47,229 nt of DNA from Ectocarpus siliculosus (GCA_000310025.1 FN648075.1:91412-138640), one strand, 5' to 3'. Positions 1 to 11,926 are shown, counted from the stretch's first letter. The notes: generated by a model from the sequence alone, not told the origin. Numbers and translations are program-made.

Positions 1-235
1 GGGGGATTTTTCCCTTTGGGGGGGAGGAAAGTTTTTCCCCCCCGCAAAAAATATTTTATTAGCCCCCCTTTCGGGGTTCCCGAAAAAAAAAAAAAAATGA
101 AAAAAAAAAAGGGGAACCCGGGTGGCGGAGCCCAGAAAGGAAATGGGTTTGTTCATGGCTCCAAAGGGAGAAAAACCAAACCCGGAGGGAAAACCCAAGG
201 GGGGGGGGGGGGGGGGTAGCTGCCAATTCAAAGAA
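1..235. other. contig-edge low-complexity sequence
   Basis: The first ~220 bases are almost only homopolymer runs of G, T, C and A, ending in a run of 18 G. Nothing coding is credible here; short open frames in it are homopolymer artefacts. It probably reflects poor assembly at a scaffold end. Between 236 and 542 I see no recognisable gene. Confidence 0.7.
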
Positions 236-542
236 AAGGTAAGTATACGAGCAGAAGATGGGCGTTTCTTTTCGTCTCGACAAGCTGCAACAGTTTCTGT
301 CATCGATTCCATGTGCACCGAACAGCTGAACCGTCCGCATGACCGATGAGTAGTGGATGCAGGACATCAACAGAAAACAGCACGCCCGTCGGGCGAACCA
401 CACAGCAGAGCAGCAGTACAGCGCCTCCCCCACACATTGTTTTCAGTGTTCTGAACCTACCTCTCGAACGCACGTTGATCAGTCTTTTTGTTATTTCTCT
501 TTCTAATAACACAACAAGTTAATCTCTTGCACAGTATTTCGC

Positions 543-780
543 AATATGCAAGTACCAGATGGTACAACCTGTCACTGCTATCCATCCGTCGGAGACACCA
601 GGCGAACATTCTTTTGTTTGAAAATATGAAAATATGCAGCAGTACCAGATGGTGCAACCTATCACTGCTATCCATACCGTCGGAGACACCAGGCGAACAT
701 TCTTTTGGTTGAAAATATGAAAATATGCAGCAGTACCAGATGGTACAATCGATCACTGCCACCCTTACCGCCGGAGACAC
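543..780. repeat. three ~88-bp tandem copies spanning an exon end and its 5' splice site
   Basis: Units of about 88 bp (near 546-634, 635-723, 724-780) share the text caccagatggt/ggagacaccagg. On the minus strand each unit contains the last bases of exon 6 (ggtgtctccg..g) and the following intron start. The middle copy keeps a GT at the donor; the distal one has lost the T. Confidence 0.85.
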
Positions 781-924
781 CGGGGCGGTTGTCGGGATCA
801 TCATCGCTTCCTCTGGGGTTTCCACATCGCCGGCGGCGATGGCAGCAGGGGACGAGGACGGCGCCAGCACCGCCGTGGTGAAGGTCCCCTTCCCGTCTTC
901 GACACCGTTGGCCGCGCCGTAGGA
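769..924 (-). CDS. TauE/SafE gene exon 6 (loop, probable)
   Basis: Between a strong polypyrimidine-ctgcag acceptor and gtaagg donor, 52 codons encode a Gly/Ala/Ser/Pro-rich hydrophilic stretch (SYGAANGVEDGKGTFTT...). It is phase 0 at both ends and compatible with exon 5. No motif ties it to TSUP, so assignment rests on position, strand and phase. Its donor is tandemly duplicated downstream. Confidence 0.5.
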
Positions 925-3900
925 CTGCAGGCACACGGAAGGAAAGAGGACAACTGAGAATGAGATGGTTTTTGGCAAAAAAATATCGACCAATCAGCGT
1001 GCAGCAACGTCTGAATAGCGATGGGGATAATTCGAAAGTCAAGTGCACCGGAGCTGCGAAAGAAAATCTGAGGAGAGGCGTGGTACATGTGCCTATGAGA
1101 AACTGCTGGGTGAACGAGCGGGCGGTGCGTGGAAGATGCAGGAGGGCGGAGAGGAGGTTGGCAAGGGGAGGGATATGTGCGTGGTTGTGTGCGGGAGGGG
1201 GGTTAGCGAGTAATTTTGCATTGAATGCAAATCCCCTTTGGAAGACCACTGGACAATTTAACAATAAAAGAGAGCACAGAAAAACTGAAGTGTATTGCTG
1301 CCAATGCCCGTAGAGGTGCTGCGCGCGCGGCTGATGGCTGGATCGCACGACACGTGTCCAACAAGCCATGATGCGCTGCCGTGTTGTACGTGAACCGGGA
1401 AGACATGCGTCGCGTTCGGTAAAGCAACGCTTCAGTAACAGAGTATTGTAGAGGGGCGGTTGCTCTACATCAATGGAGGCGGGTAGTGCCATGCCGTAAT
1501 CCCTATACTACGTTGACAACCTCGCACCCCTTTTATAAAGCTGGGATGGGATCCGCGGGCCATTGGTCGGCCAGGCTCGCATGGCATCAAGCGCGAAACG
1601 CCGTGGGGTGTGGGCCGAATCCCACGAGGCCGTGAGCTGCATCCTACCAGGGGCACATCATGAGGCCTTGAGCTGCACGCCACCAAGCGCGAGGAGGGGG
1701 GGAGAGGGGATACACCCTGTCACGCAATGTTTAGTTCGCAGTCCTTGAGGCCACCGCTACTGGGGAGATGCCCGCGCACCTTCGTTCCGTTGCCGAGGAG
1801 GGTAGTGTGCGACTTGTCGTTGCTGATCGCTGCGGCAGACGACACCTTCGCGTCTGCCGTGCCCCCCAATTCCTTCGCCTGCTGCGCGGACGTCACACGA
1901 GTTGTTGTCGCAGTTGTGTGATCGTTCGATGTTGTTTCTTGCATACACTGGACACATGCTTACGATGCACAACACAAAACACAAGATAGCGGACCGGGGT
2001 ACATTGAACGGCCATCTTCCTCTATTTCTAAGAAGTGCTCCGTGGCGAAGCCGTTGACTATCCCTACGCTTGACAACTATGCTGGTCCTCCATGAAATAA
2101 AAAAACGCGGTCTGTCCTCCGGTGATGCTACAGTTGCTACTTCTGCTGAAGAGGATGGTTGTTCTACTGCCCTGCAGCTCTGAGGATGGGAGTCGTGTTG
2201 AGCCCTCTCTCGGATGCTTTGTGTGAGCACTCGTGAGCTATGGACGTGCAGACGAGCACAAACCACTTGTTCTCCCACTCGTGTTCTACCTGAGCACCTT
2301 GAAGTTTGGTCCTCTCTCGGAGATGCTGGGTGACTTTGCTGACCAAGCGACAACGACGTATCCCCTCCAATTTGTTTCTACCAAATGTGTCTTCCCAGAG
2401 AGAAAAAAACGACAAACTATTGCACCAAGAATAACACACGCACGCGTTTTCTCCATCGCTTCTTCTGAGGCGAAACAGGATACCAAGAGGACAAACGAGC
2501 ACTGAGAAAAAGCCGAATAGCATACCTGGAGGCTGGATTCCTTCTTGAAGGCCTTAAGGCCTTTGCGGAACGTGCGGTCTGCGGTGGCCACCAGCAACAG
2601 AACCATGCTCAGCGTCAGGACAACCTCTGGGAGTACCTAAATTTTTCGGCGTCGGTGCACCCACAAGGGCAGCGGTGACATTGATTTGTTGCGTTAGATA
2701 GCCCCAAGTATGCAGGGAGGGGGGAGGTGCAATGATTCATTGGCCAAAGAATGAGCGCATCCCGACATACGAAAACAAACCCCTTTGGCGTTGCTGACGG
2801 GGTAGGTAGGTCCCTGATGCGCGGCACACGCATGTGTTTGTCATCTTACCTTCTGGATGAAAGATCCCACTAGCGCACCCCCAACTGCCGTACAAAAGCG
2901 TGAGTTCATCGTAGGACGTTAAAGGGAGGAGGAGAAGGGAAAGTTGAGGGAGGGTTGAGGGGTTGTCAGGTACAAAGAGCATGTTGGGTGCGGGGGGGTA
3001 TCTGAACAGGGGCCTGTAGGAAAGCAAGAACGCGAAGCAGTTTGAAGGGTAGACAGGCTAACTCCGATGTGGAGAGCCGCGTTAAGGTTTCTCCCCCGTA
3101 ACTGATGGCACGCCGTACAAGCAACTAGACTAGAGCTCTTTAACCATGAAAAGGAGAGGAACGGCTGCGAATCGCCTTTGTGAGAAGGGGGGTGCCGGGC
3201 AACATTAAACATCGAGACGTGAAATTACACTTCTTTTGGTTTTTCCAAGGATCTAGGGGGGCGGGGGCGGCGGCGTTTGGACGTGTGACACCGCATGTGT
3301 GCATACAGCACGTCAAACAGAAAAGCAAAGCCCGTACATAGAATTCATCACCTCTCCTACTGAATACTTTCCACACGCGAAAGAGAAGGCATAAGGACTC
3401 GGACATCCCGCCACCAGCCGGTTGTATCGTACAGCGGTCGAGTACGTCGCCCGCAGCCACCCTGCTGATGTCTGCCTCTCATCACACTCAATCGGTCAAG
3501 AGGGGCCCGTGAGTCAGCTAGCTTCTCAACGACGCTCGGCGAATCGTAGAGACAAATCCTCCTAGACACACACCCACCCACCCGCTAACAAACCAGCTTC
3601 AACGTCGACACAATCAAAACACGGCACCAAGGCACAAACCCACTCGTGAGGGGCTCCATGACGAGGATCAGGTCCCAGTCCACCAAGGGCCGGTCCGCGA
3701 GGGGGTGCCTCTTCTTCATGTTGAGGAAGGTGTTGGTGATGGCGCCACCGAATATGGTGATGTTGGACAGCGGCACCGCGTACTTGGGGCCGAAGCGCAG
3801 CACGAGGATGAAGATGGGGACGAGGATGCCCCCGCCGCCGATCCCGCCGGCCGCTGCGATCATGAGCCCGAAGGACGCCAGGATCACCGTCGCCACGTCC

Positions 3901-6900
3901 CATCTGGGTTTTTGATTCGGGCGTTTTGACGAGTGAGGGTGGGGGCGAGGTGAGTGGCTACGAAGACGTGGGTGGGATGCTGGCGAGGGGTGGGAGGATA
4001 GCGTCAACAGTGTGAGTGATCGCACACCCCCAAGGCCGAAGCTCGATTGCTCCAGGAACAAGACCGTGAGAAAAGCGGCAGATAAAAGCAGTCAAAATAG
4101 GAAAAGCTGTTCGACGACGTCTCTGCAGATCGCGCCCCTCGGTTCGAGTTGCGACGTTGGTAGAGGGGATGTGCGATCACTCATACATTATGTTACGGTG
4201 TATTTGCTCCGTTTCGTCTTGCAGCCTGCCGGGAGGGGGGGGCGTCAATCATGAGGAGTTTTCTTGCTCTGCGTCGATGTAGGCACGGCGTTACGGTTCA
4301 CGTCCGTTCATCAAATAGGGTGGCAAGGGTCTTTCTGGGTTTCGTTGTTCGCTACAGCAAGTAGGTGGCTTTCCTGACGATCTAGAACCGCGGCAGGGGG
4401 GGCGGTGGGTGTACTCATAGTCGTGCATGCCGTTGTCGTTAGACCATTGACCTCGCATCCCTACGGGGGGGGGGGAGGTGTACTCATAGTCGTGCATGCC
4501 GTAGTCGTTAGACCATTGACCTCGCATCCCTACAAAGCCGGGACGGAGCACGCCGGGTTCTCACCGGACCAGGCTCTCACATCACCAAGCGCGAAGCGCC
4601 GTGAGGTATTTGGCGAGTCGCATGAAGGGTGAGCTGCATCCTGCTAAGGGTGTTCGGCATCTTGTGCTTACTTCCTTGCGTACGGATGACAGCTGCGTAT
4701 GAGTTAATTTATTTTCTGGTGCTTTCACTTCCAGAGACAGTTGTAAGCACTGTGTAACTGCCTCGAGGAAGCTTCACCATTTTAACACAACGTGGTACGA
4801 TCATCCCCCTTTGCGCGGAGTGAGGTTTCTCGACCCCGCACAACATGATCTACTCGACCGCCATTATGGTTACCGCCAAAAAAAAAAGCGAGGTAAAAAA
4901 AAAAAAACGGATAACCTGGTTGCCGAGTTCACGAAGTGAATTGGTTTTTTTTACAACGTGTTTGCCAAGGGACGAAAACCCAATCCCGATGGCAAACACC
5001 GAGAGGGGGGGGAGGATGTAATTTTTCACCAAGACCACTAGAACCGACAAACAAAGCGACTCTTGGTTTGGCATACTTCGTTGGAACCCCCCCCCCGTGG
5101 AGAGCCTGGTCCGGTGAGAACCCGGCGTGCTCCGTCCCGGCTTTGTAGGGATGCGAGGTCAATGGTCAAACGACTACGGCATGCACGACCATGAGAACAC
5201 CCCCCCCCCCCCTCCACGGAACCGAACAGCATTTTGTCGTTTTTCGACCCACCCTTCCATCTATATCTCGTATCCCCACCCCGGATACCCACACGAGTCG
5301 CCCCATCTCCATCCTCTACAGCTGTAGTATACGTATGGGTCTGGATACCAGAAACCGCAGTTTCGGGTCAAGGCTCAAGTTCTTCTATTGTTTCTTCACT
5401 ATTTACATATCGTCGAGTGCACGATAATAGAAAGAGTTTACTGTGGGATCCTTGGCGGGGTGGGGCTGGCTGTGTTTCTTGCCCCCAATTTTCTTTTGTT
5501 CCGTTTGGATTGAATCTGTTTCCTACCGCTGCTGTAGCGGCATTTTTCTTAGCTCTGGGCCCGCACTCATTGTATTTTTCACGCCCGTTCTCTTCTCACG
5601 GGGCGCGAAAGCACCTTCACCCCAACTCAAGGCGAGCGGCAGAGGAACAGCACCGCTCTCTTCCCTTGATACTACATAGTCCATGTATCATAAATGACGT
5701 AAGACATGACACCTCCTGGACCGATTTTCAAACCTCGACAACTCCACGACGAAGAGGACGCCAAAATCAGATGGCACGCTTGTTTCTGGAAATGTATCCA
5801 CGAGAAGACTGTTCCAACGCCGCCATTTTCGTCATCACCACCCACCATTGTTTTCTGCCATGGGTTACTCAAGCTTTGACAATCGGTTCAGGGTGTGTGA
5901 TGGGTGATACCTTGGGGTCACTCACGGTAGGTTAATGTCTACTGCTTCGCTATTGTGGTGCTGCTGATCTTTGGCACGGTTGACGGTGGCTAGAGAATGG
6001 ATATCTATGTGGTGGCCAGCAGAGATAACAACAAAGGAGGGAGCGATCACACACGTTGAGTAGGCTTTGTTTGGTGACCGGTGCAGAGGTACAGTAGTCT
6101 GTTATTTTCCTGTTCGCACTACTATTTTGAAATGACATATCTATCTATATGTGGAGCTTCAACCAAAGCATCGCGTTCTTTAGGTGCGAGTGCCGCTACT
6201 ACTCCTGTACTCTACGTGTTCCTCCCGGACTAAGCCCTGTATTTGCATTTTCGGGACCTACCTGTTACCTACCTCGCGAGTCAAGAACAATATATTTCAA
6301 GAGTGCTGGGAGCTCCTGATGCGAATACAGACTGCTGTACTGTAGTGTGCCCTCAACAACGCCGGTATGTCCCCAGCGAATCGACCGGCGCTATCGAAGG
6401 GACCGGCGCTATTCAAAGTACAGAATGACTTGCTTGGCGATTCAGTTTGTGCCCAGAAATTTCGCCGGCGCTATACAGTTCAACGCTACTCAACCGGGGC
6501 GTTGCTAGAGTCCAATGATGCTGTATAGTGTCACACCCTCGGGTCTGTTCCGTTGTTGATGATATTTTTCCGAGTACTCTTCTCACTGCAGTGCAAAAAT
6601 CAGCTTTTTGTAGTCAATAAAAACGACATTTTGCCGCAGAGCGAGAATATATGGTTGGAAGTTGCCTGTTGTGCACGGCACGGCATCTTGTTAGGAAAAA
6701 GAAATAGTCTACACACACAGAAGTGCAGCCTTGCGATGCGCAGTTCCGTTGTTGAGTAACTTGCTATGTTCTTCAGTCGACACGGCCGTTAGAGCAAGCA
6801 AGGCTACAAAGCTCTATGTTGCGTTCGAGAGGATGTATGTGTCGTACGCGCAAGATCAAACGCTGAGCTTTGCTTGTAACTACATGTAGTCCAACGCAAT

Positions 6901-9350
6901 CAACGTCAGAGCGGTCTGGATCTACAGCAGTACACAACACGTAGTACGTCATCATATGAATCATCGGCAGAGAGAGACAACAGAAACAGAGAGCCCTTAC
7001 GTCACTGTCACGGTATATAGAACGGCGGGTTTAGAAGAAGAGTTCATCAATTGCTACCTGGTTGGTGGCCATGTTTGCGTGTTTGCTTGTTCGTTCGTTC
7101 AGTAGTGCTTGCCCATTTGTCGAGAACCTAGAACAATAACGAGAATATTCCGGGAACCTTTTGGAACCTTAGGTTCTCGACAAATGGGCAAGCACCGCCG
7201 TCCTCCCCACCCACCCACCAGTCGATCCTCGGGCTATAAACTGCTGTTGCATACGGGAAGTTTCCGAGAACTTTCTTTTCTCGTCAAAGGGCTAAGCACC
7301 GCTCCGTTCGTTAGTGGTCTGTCTGTCTCTCCACCGTGTGCCTTATTCTGTCTCTTATTTCTTGTTATTTTCGGCCTGGTCTCTTTTTGTCCTCGCTCTT
7401 CTTCTTCTTCGTTTTCTTTTTCGTTTTCTTGTCTCTTTTCTTCCTGTTTCCTTATGTTTGTCTCTTTTTCTCTTTGTCGCTCTTTTTTGTCTTTTTTTCT
7501 GTGTCAGATGGCCTTGTCTCTGCTTGCGTGTGAAGCACCAAGATTGAACCAAGGGGGTGTACCTCCTGCTCTCTGGCCCGTGATGCTGACTCCTAGTCTC
7601 AGTTGTTACCTCGCATATCGCGCAGAGGGAGCGGAGGACTCCAGAATATATCTGTCGTTGATTTCTATTGACTTGCGGACCCCTCGGGGCCAGTTTGTTT
7701 GAGCGTACCTCATTAGATTAGGGTAAGTTAGCCTGTGACCACGGGAATCGACCGCGTCAAGTGTAGGATCAGTACGGACATATGAAGGTACTGGGTTGAG
7801 AGAGATCGGAACGGTTTTTAATGTGAAGACAACAACAACAACAACAACTCTGTACCTGTCGGCAGGCACGCGATGTCTTGCCGTCGAGGAATATTAGATG
7901 CAGTGGTAGCACTTTTCGTCGCCATGCGAGTCTCTATAATTTACTACTTGGTCGGTTGTTGTTTTGTTTCTGACTGGCATCACCACCTCTGGGTTCGTCC
8001 TCAGTACAATGGCTTGTTAGACGGGCGCGACTACCTACCATGGTTGTCGACTACTATGCACACTGCTGCATTATGGTGTGTGCCCCTTCCCGCACTATGT
8101 AGCGGCAGTCCAGGAACAAGCAAAAGAACAGCGCAGAGGGAATATTTTCTCACATGCGCGTTGATTTTCCCTGTCTTGCGGGCAAGACTTTTCTCACATG
8201 CGCGTTGATATTCCCTGGCGTGCGGGCAAGACTAGTCTATGTAGGTGACACTTGGTGAAATACGAATGAAATAAGCATGTTTGTACCCAATGTCACTTGC
8301 GGTGTCGGTCGTGGCACTATCGTCAAGGGATCAGTGGATCGTTCGATGACGTATGGATCCCCTGATTCATGATCCACTCATCATACGCCATAAAGAGGCG
8401 GACAACGTACACACACGTGCTGTGTGTAGGCCAGCGGTGGTGTCTCCATATCGAAAACACTTGCGTTGTTGTTGTTTGTTGGAGGGGGGGACATGATGTA
8501 TCTCTCCAATACACCGCGTAGCGGGTGCTCATTGCGTCCAGCTTCCCGCCCCGTTCATGGCGTCGTGCAAGTACATACAGTAGATAGCTCAGTTGTTAGC
8601 AGTCTGTGTAGAATCTGTGTCAGATATGAGTGGGTCCGTGAGTCAGTTGACCATGGATTATTGTAACGTGGTCACGTGACGTGCACCAGCCGACCGTCTT
8701 TGAGAAGAACATCGATTTTGTTCCGGCTCCCAAACCTGGGATGGGTGCGGAATAGAAAAGCCAGCATCAAGATCGCCGGCTTGGTGTGGGGAAGTACGTG
8801 AAACATACAGGTTTCCAATTCCCTCAGCCATTACAATCCACGATGGCTATACCTATTGTACTGAATTCCTAGAGTATCTTCAGAGCTGCGATATCTTTCG
8901 CGGGGAGATGGACACTTGAGTGAGGCCACACCTTACCAACGCTCACTACTGCCCAGCTGCTTCTTTTATTTCCTCTGTCTGCCTCTCTCACTTGTTCGGG
9001 GGAAGCAGTTTCTTGTGCCACCCACGTTCCTCAGGCGGGGGGAATTCGATGCCCTCGTCGCCGAACTCATCGATGGCGTCCGCGTCGCTGTTGGCCACAA
9101 CCAGGAGAAGCCCTTCTCCGGGGACTCCACCGGTCACGAGAGAACGCCGCTGGCCTTCGCCCTCGGGCCATAGCCCCTGCTGATGACCCCGATGATCTTC
9201 GGGAGGATTGAACGATGTCCCGATAGAAGATGCTGTTGTTGTTGTGGAATTTTGCGGCCCAACAACCGAGACGGTCACGCAACAGGCCAGCACGATGGCG
9301 GCAAGAAGAAACGCCTTGCGTAGCAGCAGCAGCGTCCGGGATGACGCCAT
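769..9350 (-). CDS. TauE/SafE (TSUP) family anion permease, 5' part of gene, truncated at left edge
   Basis: Six minus-strand exons (9350-8992, 3903-3644, 2884-2850, 2636-2526, 1878-1780, 924-769) join with matching phases into 340 residues without a stop. The start ATG at 9350 opens a signal peptide or signal anchor (basic start, then LLLLRKAFLLAAIVLACC), followed by a hydrophilic segment ending in GWHKKLLPP. Next comes the TSUP core: a membrane helix leading into GGIGGGGILVPIFIL, then FGPKYAVPLSNITIFGGA and NTFLNMKKRHP, the family's glycine-rich first-repeat signature. A long hydrophilic loop (exons 5-6) follows. TSUP proteins export or import sulfite, sulfoacetate or other sulfonates; in eukaryotes they are mostly uncharacterised membrane permeases. 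The second membrane repeat lies beyond the window. The first intron is about 5 kb and full of repeats. It is on the same strand as the SLC13 gene and 3 kb downstream of it. Confidence 0.85.
1484..1720 (+). repeat. diverged copy of the inverted-arm repeat family
   Basis: This stretch repeats, in the same order and with divergence, the sequence at 4495-4660 (the words ctcgca, ccc, aaagc.ggga, caagcgcgaa.cgcc, gagctgcatcct). It also has an internal near-duplication (gaggccgtgagctgca and gaggccttgagctgca). It lies in an intron of the TauE/SafE gene. Confidence 0.65.
1780..1878 (-). CDS. TauE/SafE gene exon 5 (cytosolic loop, probable)
   Basis: A 33-codon hydrophilic segment (AKELGGTADAKVSSAAA...) between cgcagcag and a gtgcgc donor, phase 0 at both ends. 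It follows the KKES segment where many family members have a variable loop. The open frame beyond the donor runs to a stop at 1720, so the exact 3' end is less sure. Confidence 0.5.
2526..2636 (-). CDS. TauE/SafE gene exon 4
   Basis: Starts after atttag and encodes VLPEVVLTLSMVLLLVATAD then RTFRKGLKAFKKES. This is the TSUP helix ending in the basic R-T-F-x-K-G segment. Phase 0 at both ends, gtatgc donor. Confidence 0.85.
2850..2884 (-). CDS. TauE/SafE gene exon 3 (35-bp microexon)
   Basis: After a tacggcag acceptor the 35 bases read, in the carried phase, I-GGALVGSFIQK and stop at gtaaga. This continues the conserved P-x-x-x-G-x-x-x-G helix that follows the MEPLT of exon 2, as expected for TSUP proteins. 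Confidence 0.8.
3644..3903 (-). CDS. TauE/SafE gene exon 2 (first TSUP signature)
   Basis: The acceptor acccag precedes A-TGG. The exon encodes WDVATVILASFG, the GGIGGGGILVP glycine signature, LSNITIFGGAITNTFL and VDWDLILVMEPLT. It ends in phase 1 at gtgggt. It is the diagnostic exon of the gene. Confidence 0.9.
4408..5200. mobile_element. foldback element with ~101-bp nearly perfect inverted arms
   Basis: Bases 4477-4577 and the reverse complement of 5101-5200/5201 match at about 98 of 101 positions. The left arm is preceded by a second direct copy of its outer half (4408-4464), separated by a G run. The ~520-bp interior has no coding capacity I can support. Poly-G or poly-C runs border both arms. 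I found no clear target-site duplication. The high arm identity suggests recent origin or gene conversion. Confidence 0.7.
7105..7195. repeat. perfect 26-bp inverted repeat (hairpin)
   Basis: 7105-7130 (gtgcttgcccatttgtcgag...) is exactly the reverse complement of 7170-7195, with a 39-base loop. A third, diverged copy of the right arm follows near 7256-7310 (cgtcaaagggctaagcaccg). Confidence 0.85.
7350..7505. repeat. polypyrimidine tract
   Basis: About 155 bases of C/T-dominated sequence on the plus strand (ctcttcttcttcttcg, tttttctctttgtc). It generates spurious hydrophobic frames on one strand and Lys/Arg-rich frames on the other. Confidence 0.8.
7725..7848 (+). mobile_element. SINE-like repeat with (AAC)n tail, copy A
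   Basis: A ~100-bp body (gcctgtgaccacggga ... ggtactggg ... ggaacggtttttaatgtgaa) ends in gac(aac)n. Related copies with the same tail occur at 10029-10070, 39115-39222 and 40123-40250, in both orientations. Confidence 0.65.
8143..8231. repeat. two ~45-bp tandem copies
   Basis: The text ttttctcacatgcgcgttga followed by ttccct...gcgggcaagac occurs twice in succession with few differences. Confidence 0.8.
8992..9350 (-). CDS. TauE/SafE gene exon 1 (signal peptide)
   Basis: ATG at 9350-9348 starts a typical secretory or anchor sequence. The exon ends after two bases of a Lys codon at a gtgaga donor (phase 2), and the next exon supplies the last A. This phase match supports the junction across the 5-kb intron. 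Confidence 0.7.
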
Positions 9351-10028
9351 GGTGGGATTCGAAATAGAGAAGGAAGTGCGTGTGTGTGCCGCTGGCTCCG
9401 CTACAGAGTCTCGCCCCGCCGGCGCTTCGCCTGGTCAATACAGCAATCGAACCCAAAAATGGTTGATCGAACGCGCATCAAAGATGACGTCCGCACACGT
9501 CGGATGCGCGCAAAATAATAAAATAACTGTTCCGAAGCGTTGCCTTCTCTTCTGCTGAGTAGTGCGTGTACGCTCACGCGCACCTTGGTGTTAGTAATGG
9601 TTGTCTGGAAAATATGCTCGAGGGCTACTTACCAGAGAATGCCCCCGATTAGATGCCTTGAAAAGGGTCCTTGCAGTTGATATTAGCGACACCCGCTCAG
9701 GCTCTCTCAGGATGTCGCTGGGTCACCGATCACTGATTGATCACCTGCCGGCCGGCTTCGCCGGCTTCTTTTATTGGTTCTCGGAATTCAAGGTAGGTTT
9801 GGTTCTACATAATGGTTGATGCCACATCAGAACTTCATGCACTTCAGAACAATTCGACTTGACCTGCACGGTTGCATAGGAGCTACTAGTAGCAGCAGCA
9901 ATGCCCATGGCAGGGTGCATGGTGCATCATGGAGAAGTGCGTTCGCAAAGCTGTTGCGTACAATGTCGGAGATGCTGTTCATTCTCGCTGTCTGTCTTCA
10001 GGCCAACAGCCATTGTCGCGCGAGTGGT

Positions 10029-10070
10029 ATTGTTGTTGTTGTTGTTGTCTTCACATTAAAAACCGTTCCG
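10029..10070 (-). mobile_element. SINE-like (AAC)n-tailed repeat, truncated copy B
   Basis: Reverse complement of the tail end of copy A: (ttg)n, then tcttcacattaaaaaccgtt. Only the 3' end of the family is recognisable. Confidence 0.6.
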
Positions 10071-11871
10071 TGGTATTATATGCAGCGGATCAATCACACT
10101 CAGTGCAATCCATCAAAAATGTGTTCCATGTGATGTGCTTGTTTTTCTCTCCTACGGACAGGCCACAGGCGGCACCAGTTTCACTTCTCAGTCACGTACT
10201 TTCATTCGCCCGCCCGCCGACAATTAGCGACGCACATGTACCTCCCCCACGATATCGCAAGGTCACAACACACAAAGTAGTCAGCCCCTCTGTCTCTTGC
10301 TAAGGAGGCCCTTTGACTGTCGAGTTGCTGGCCGAGGTCGTGTGCCAGGATGCCAGCTACTGTAGGCGAATACTATTTACTGCTGCTGTAGAACAAAGAC
10401 ACACAGACAGCAGTTCTTCTGTGTACCGGCGCTGACCGCCAGGAACACACGTACGTGTGTGTGGTCAACTTACATACAACATCCAGCTGTTACGGAGATA
10501 GATGGCGATCAACTATAGGCTAAACGATAAACTACACGGAAGAACCATGGTGTACAACAAACAACCGTGGGCGCGAATGAATCTGAGTTCGTGTAGTCTA
10601 TTCGCGCAGCAATATATGTAAGTCTACAGTATAGTTAGTTTAGATTCAAGTTGTAATTCTAGTTGCACGATGGTGACCTAACCGGCCGTCGCATCCACGG
10701 GTGTCCGGCGGTACACGAACCAAAAGTAGTGCAGAAGTAAAGTGCGGTAGTGCAGTACACAAGCAATGGTGCACACCCCGTATCTCATTTGAATGCACTT
10801 TCCAACCTATTGTATAAGTTCTTCCACGTGACAGAAATTCGCAAATTGACGAAAACAACCATCATCGGAGTGTTGTGGCTCAGTGCGCGCTTTGAGGGCT
10901 GACCCTTTGGACTGACTCTACAACAGGTAGGTGTGTTTCTCTCCCAACACCGGATGATCCTCCGCTCAGACTATTCCCATCCAACACACCGACCGCTTGT
11001 AGATAATAATACGTGTTGGTGGTACGCTGATACCAGACGACAGAATGCCGGCCCTCGCTCGAAAGGAACACCCGCAGCAATACACGCATGTGTATGCAAG
11101 ACAGCATGCCAGGGTTTCCTAAGAAAATCTTCAAAGTTTCGTGTTTAGGGTGTCGGCGCATCAAGTACTGCGTTGTCACGCTCGCGGGTTCTTGTCGAGA
11201 GCGTTTCTACACAAAGGAGTGACTCAATATCCTTGTTGTATTGGAGAGTGAGACATGGGCAAGCAAGCAGGGCCTAGCGCGTCAAGTCCATCGCACCCAT
11301 CATACTTTTTATAATTACGTACCTCCCCCGAAGATATCCAAGATTCGTATCCTGCCGAGTACGACATTTGGACCTGAAAGTGCCAGCAACCAATAAACCA
11401 ATAAATGAGTACCAGGCTTGAAGACGAAATCCTCCAGTGTCTGCAGATAGATGTCGGCCTCGCACCCTCCATGCCCGAGTTTCAATCTCCTCTGTGGGGT
11501 GATCAATCAGCGACTACGTTTGGTTGGGTTTTCTTATCAATATGGTTAATCAAGTTCCTGAACACATGCATGCATGCGTCGTGTTATCCCAATTAACAAC
11601 AAAACCACAAAAAAGTGTGAAGTGCTCCCATTCAAATTAAAGAACACCTCCACACAGGGAGGACTCCCTACCGCAACCTCTTCTGCCCCGCGCCCGTACG
11701 AAAGCAGAACAAATATTGCTTATTTTGCATCACCACACTTGCCACTCTCGTTACAAACCACAACACGCGATACACGCTGGCCACGCCAGGCCAAACAGAA
11801 TGAACAGAGCACACAAAACACTCTGTCGCCCATTTAGACCCTAAAACAAACGCACGCACGGCTGGTACTGT

Positions 11872-11926
11872 CGTCTTTCCTTGGTCAGCCAGCTAGCATG
11901 GTCGATGCTAAAAACAGAGACACACC
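11872..11926 (+). repeat. partial copy of the ggttagcgcggtcgatgc repeat family
   Basis: Contains ttccttggtcagccagctag followed by catggtcgatgctaa and a CA-rich tail. It is a diverged 3' part of the repeat at 14433-14572 and 31618-31757. Confidence 0.5.

Larger units (their letters stand above)
3904..8991 (-). other. 5.1-kb first intron of the TauE/SafE gene
   Basis: GT donor at 8991 and AG acceptor at 3904 with matching phase. No conserved exon was found inside. It holds the inverted-arm element at 4408-5200, a perfect hairpin near 7.1 kb, a polypyrimidine tract, a SINE-like copy and small tandem duplications. A 233-codon plus-strand open frame (5234-5935) has no recognisable motif and is not called. 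Confidence 0.6.

Noticed and set aside
5234-5935. 233-codon plus-strand open frame
   Set aside because: No domain, biased Ser/Pro/His composition, and it lies in an intron and in part overlaps repeat sequence. Length alone is not enough in this GC range.
7109-7702. Leu/Phe/Ser-rich and Lys/Arg-rich frames around 7.3-7.5 kb
   Set aside because: They are translations of the polypyrimidine tract and its complement.
8323-8400. Imperfect palindrome around ggatc words
   Set aside because: Too many mismatches and no clear boundary; not distinguishable from chance.
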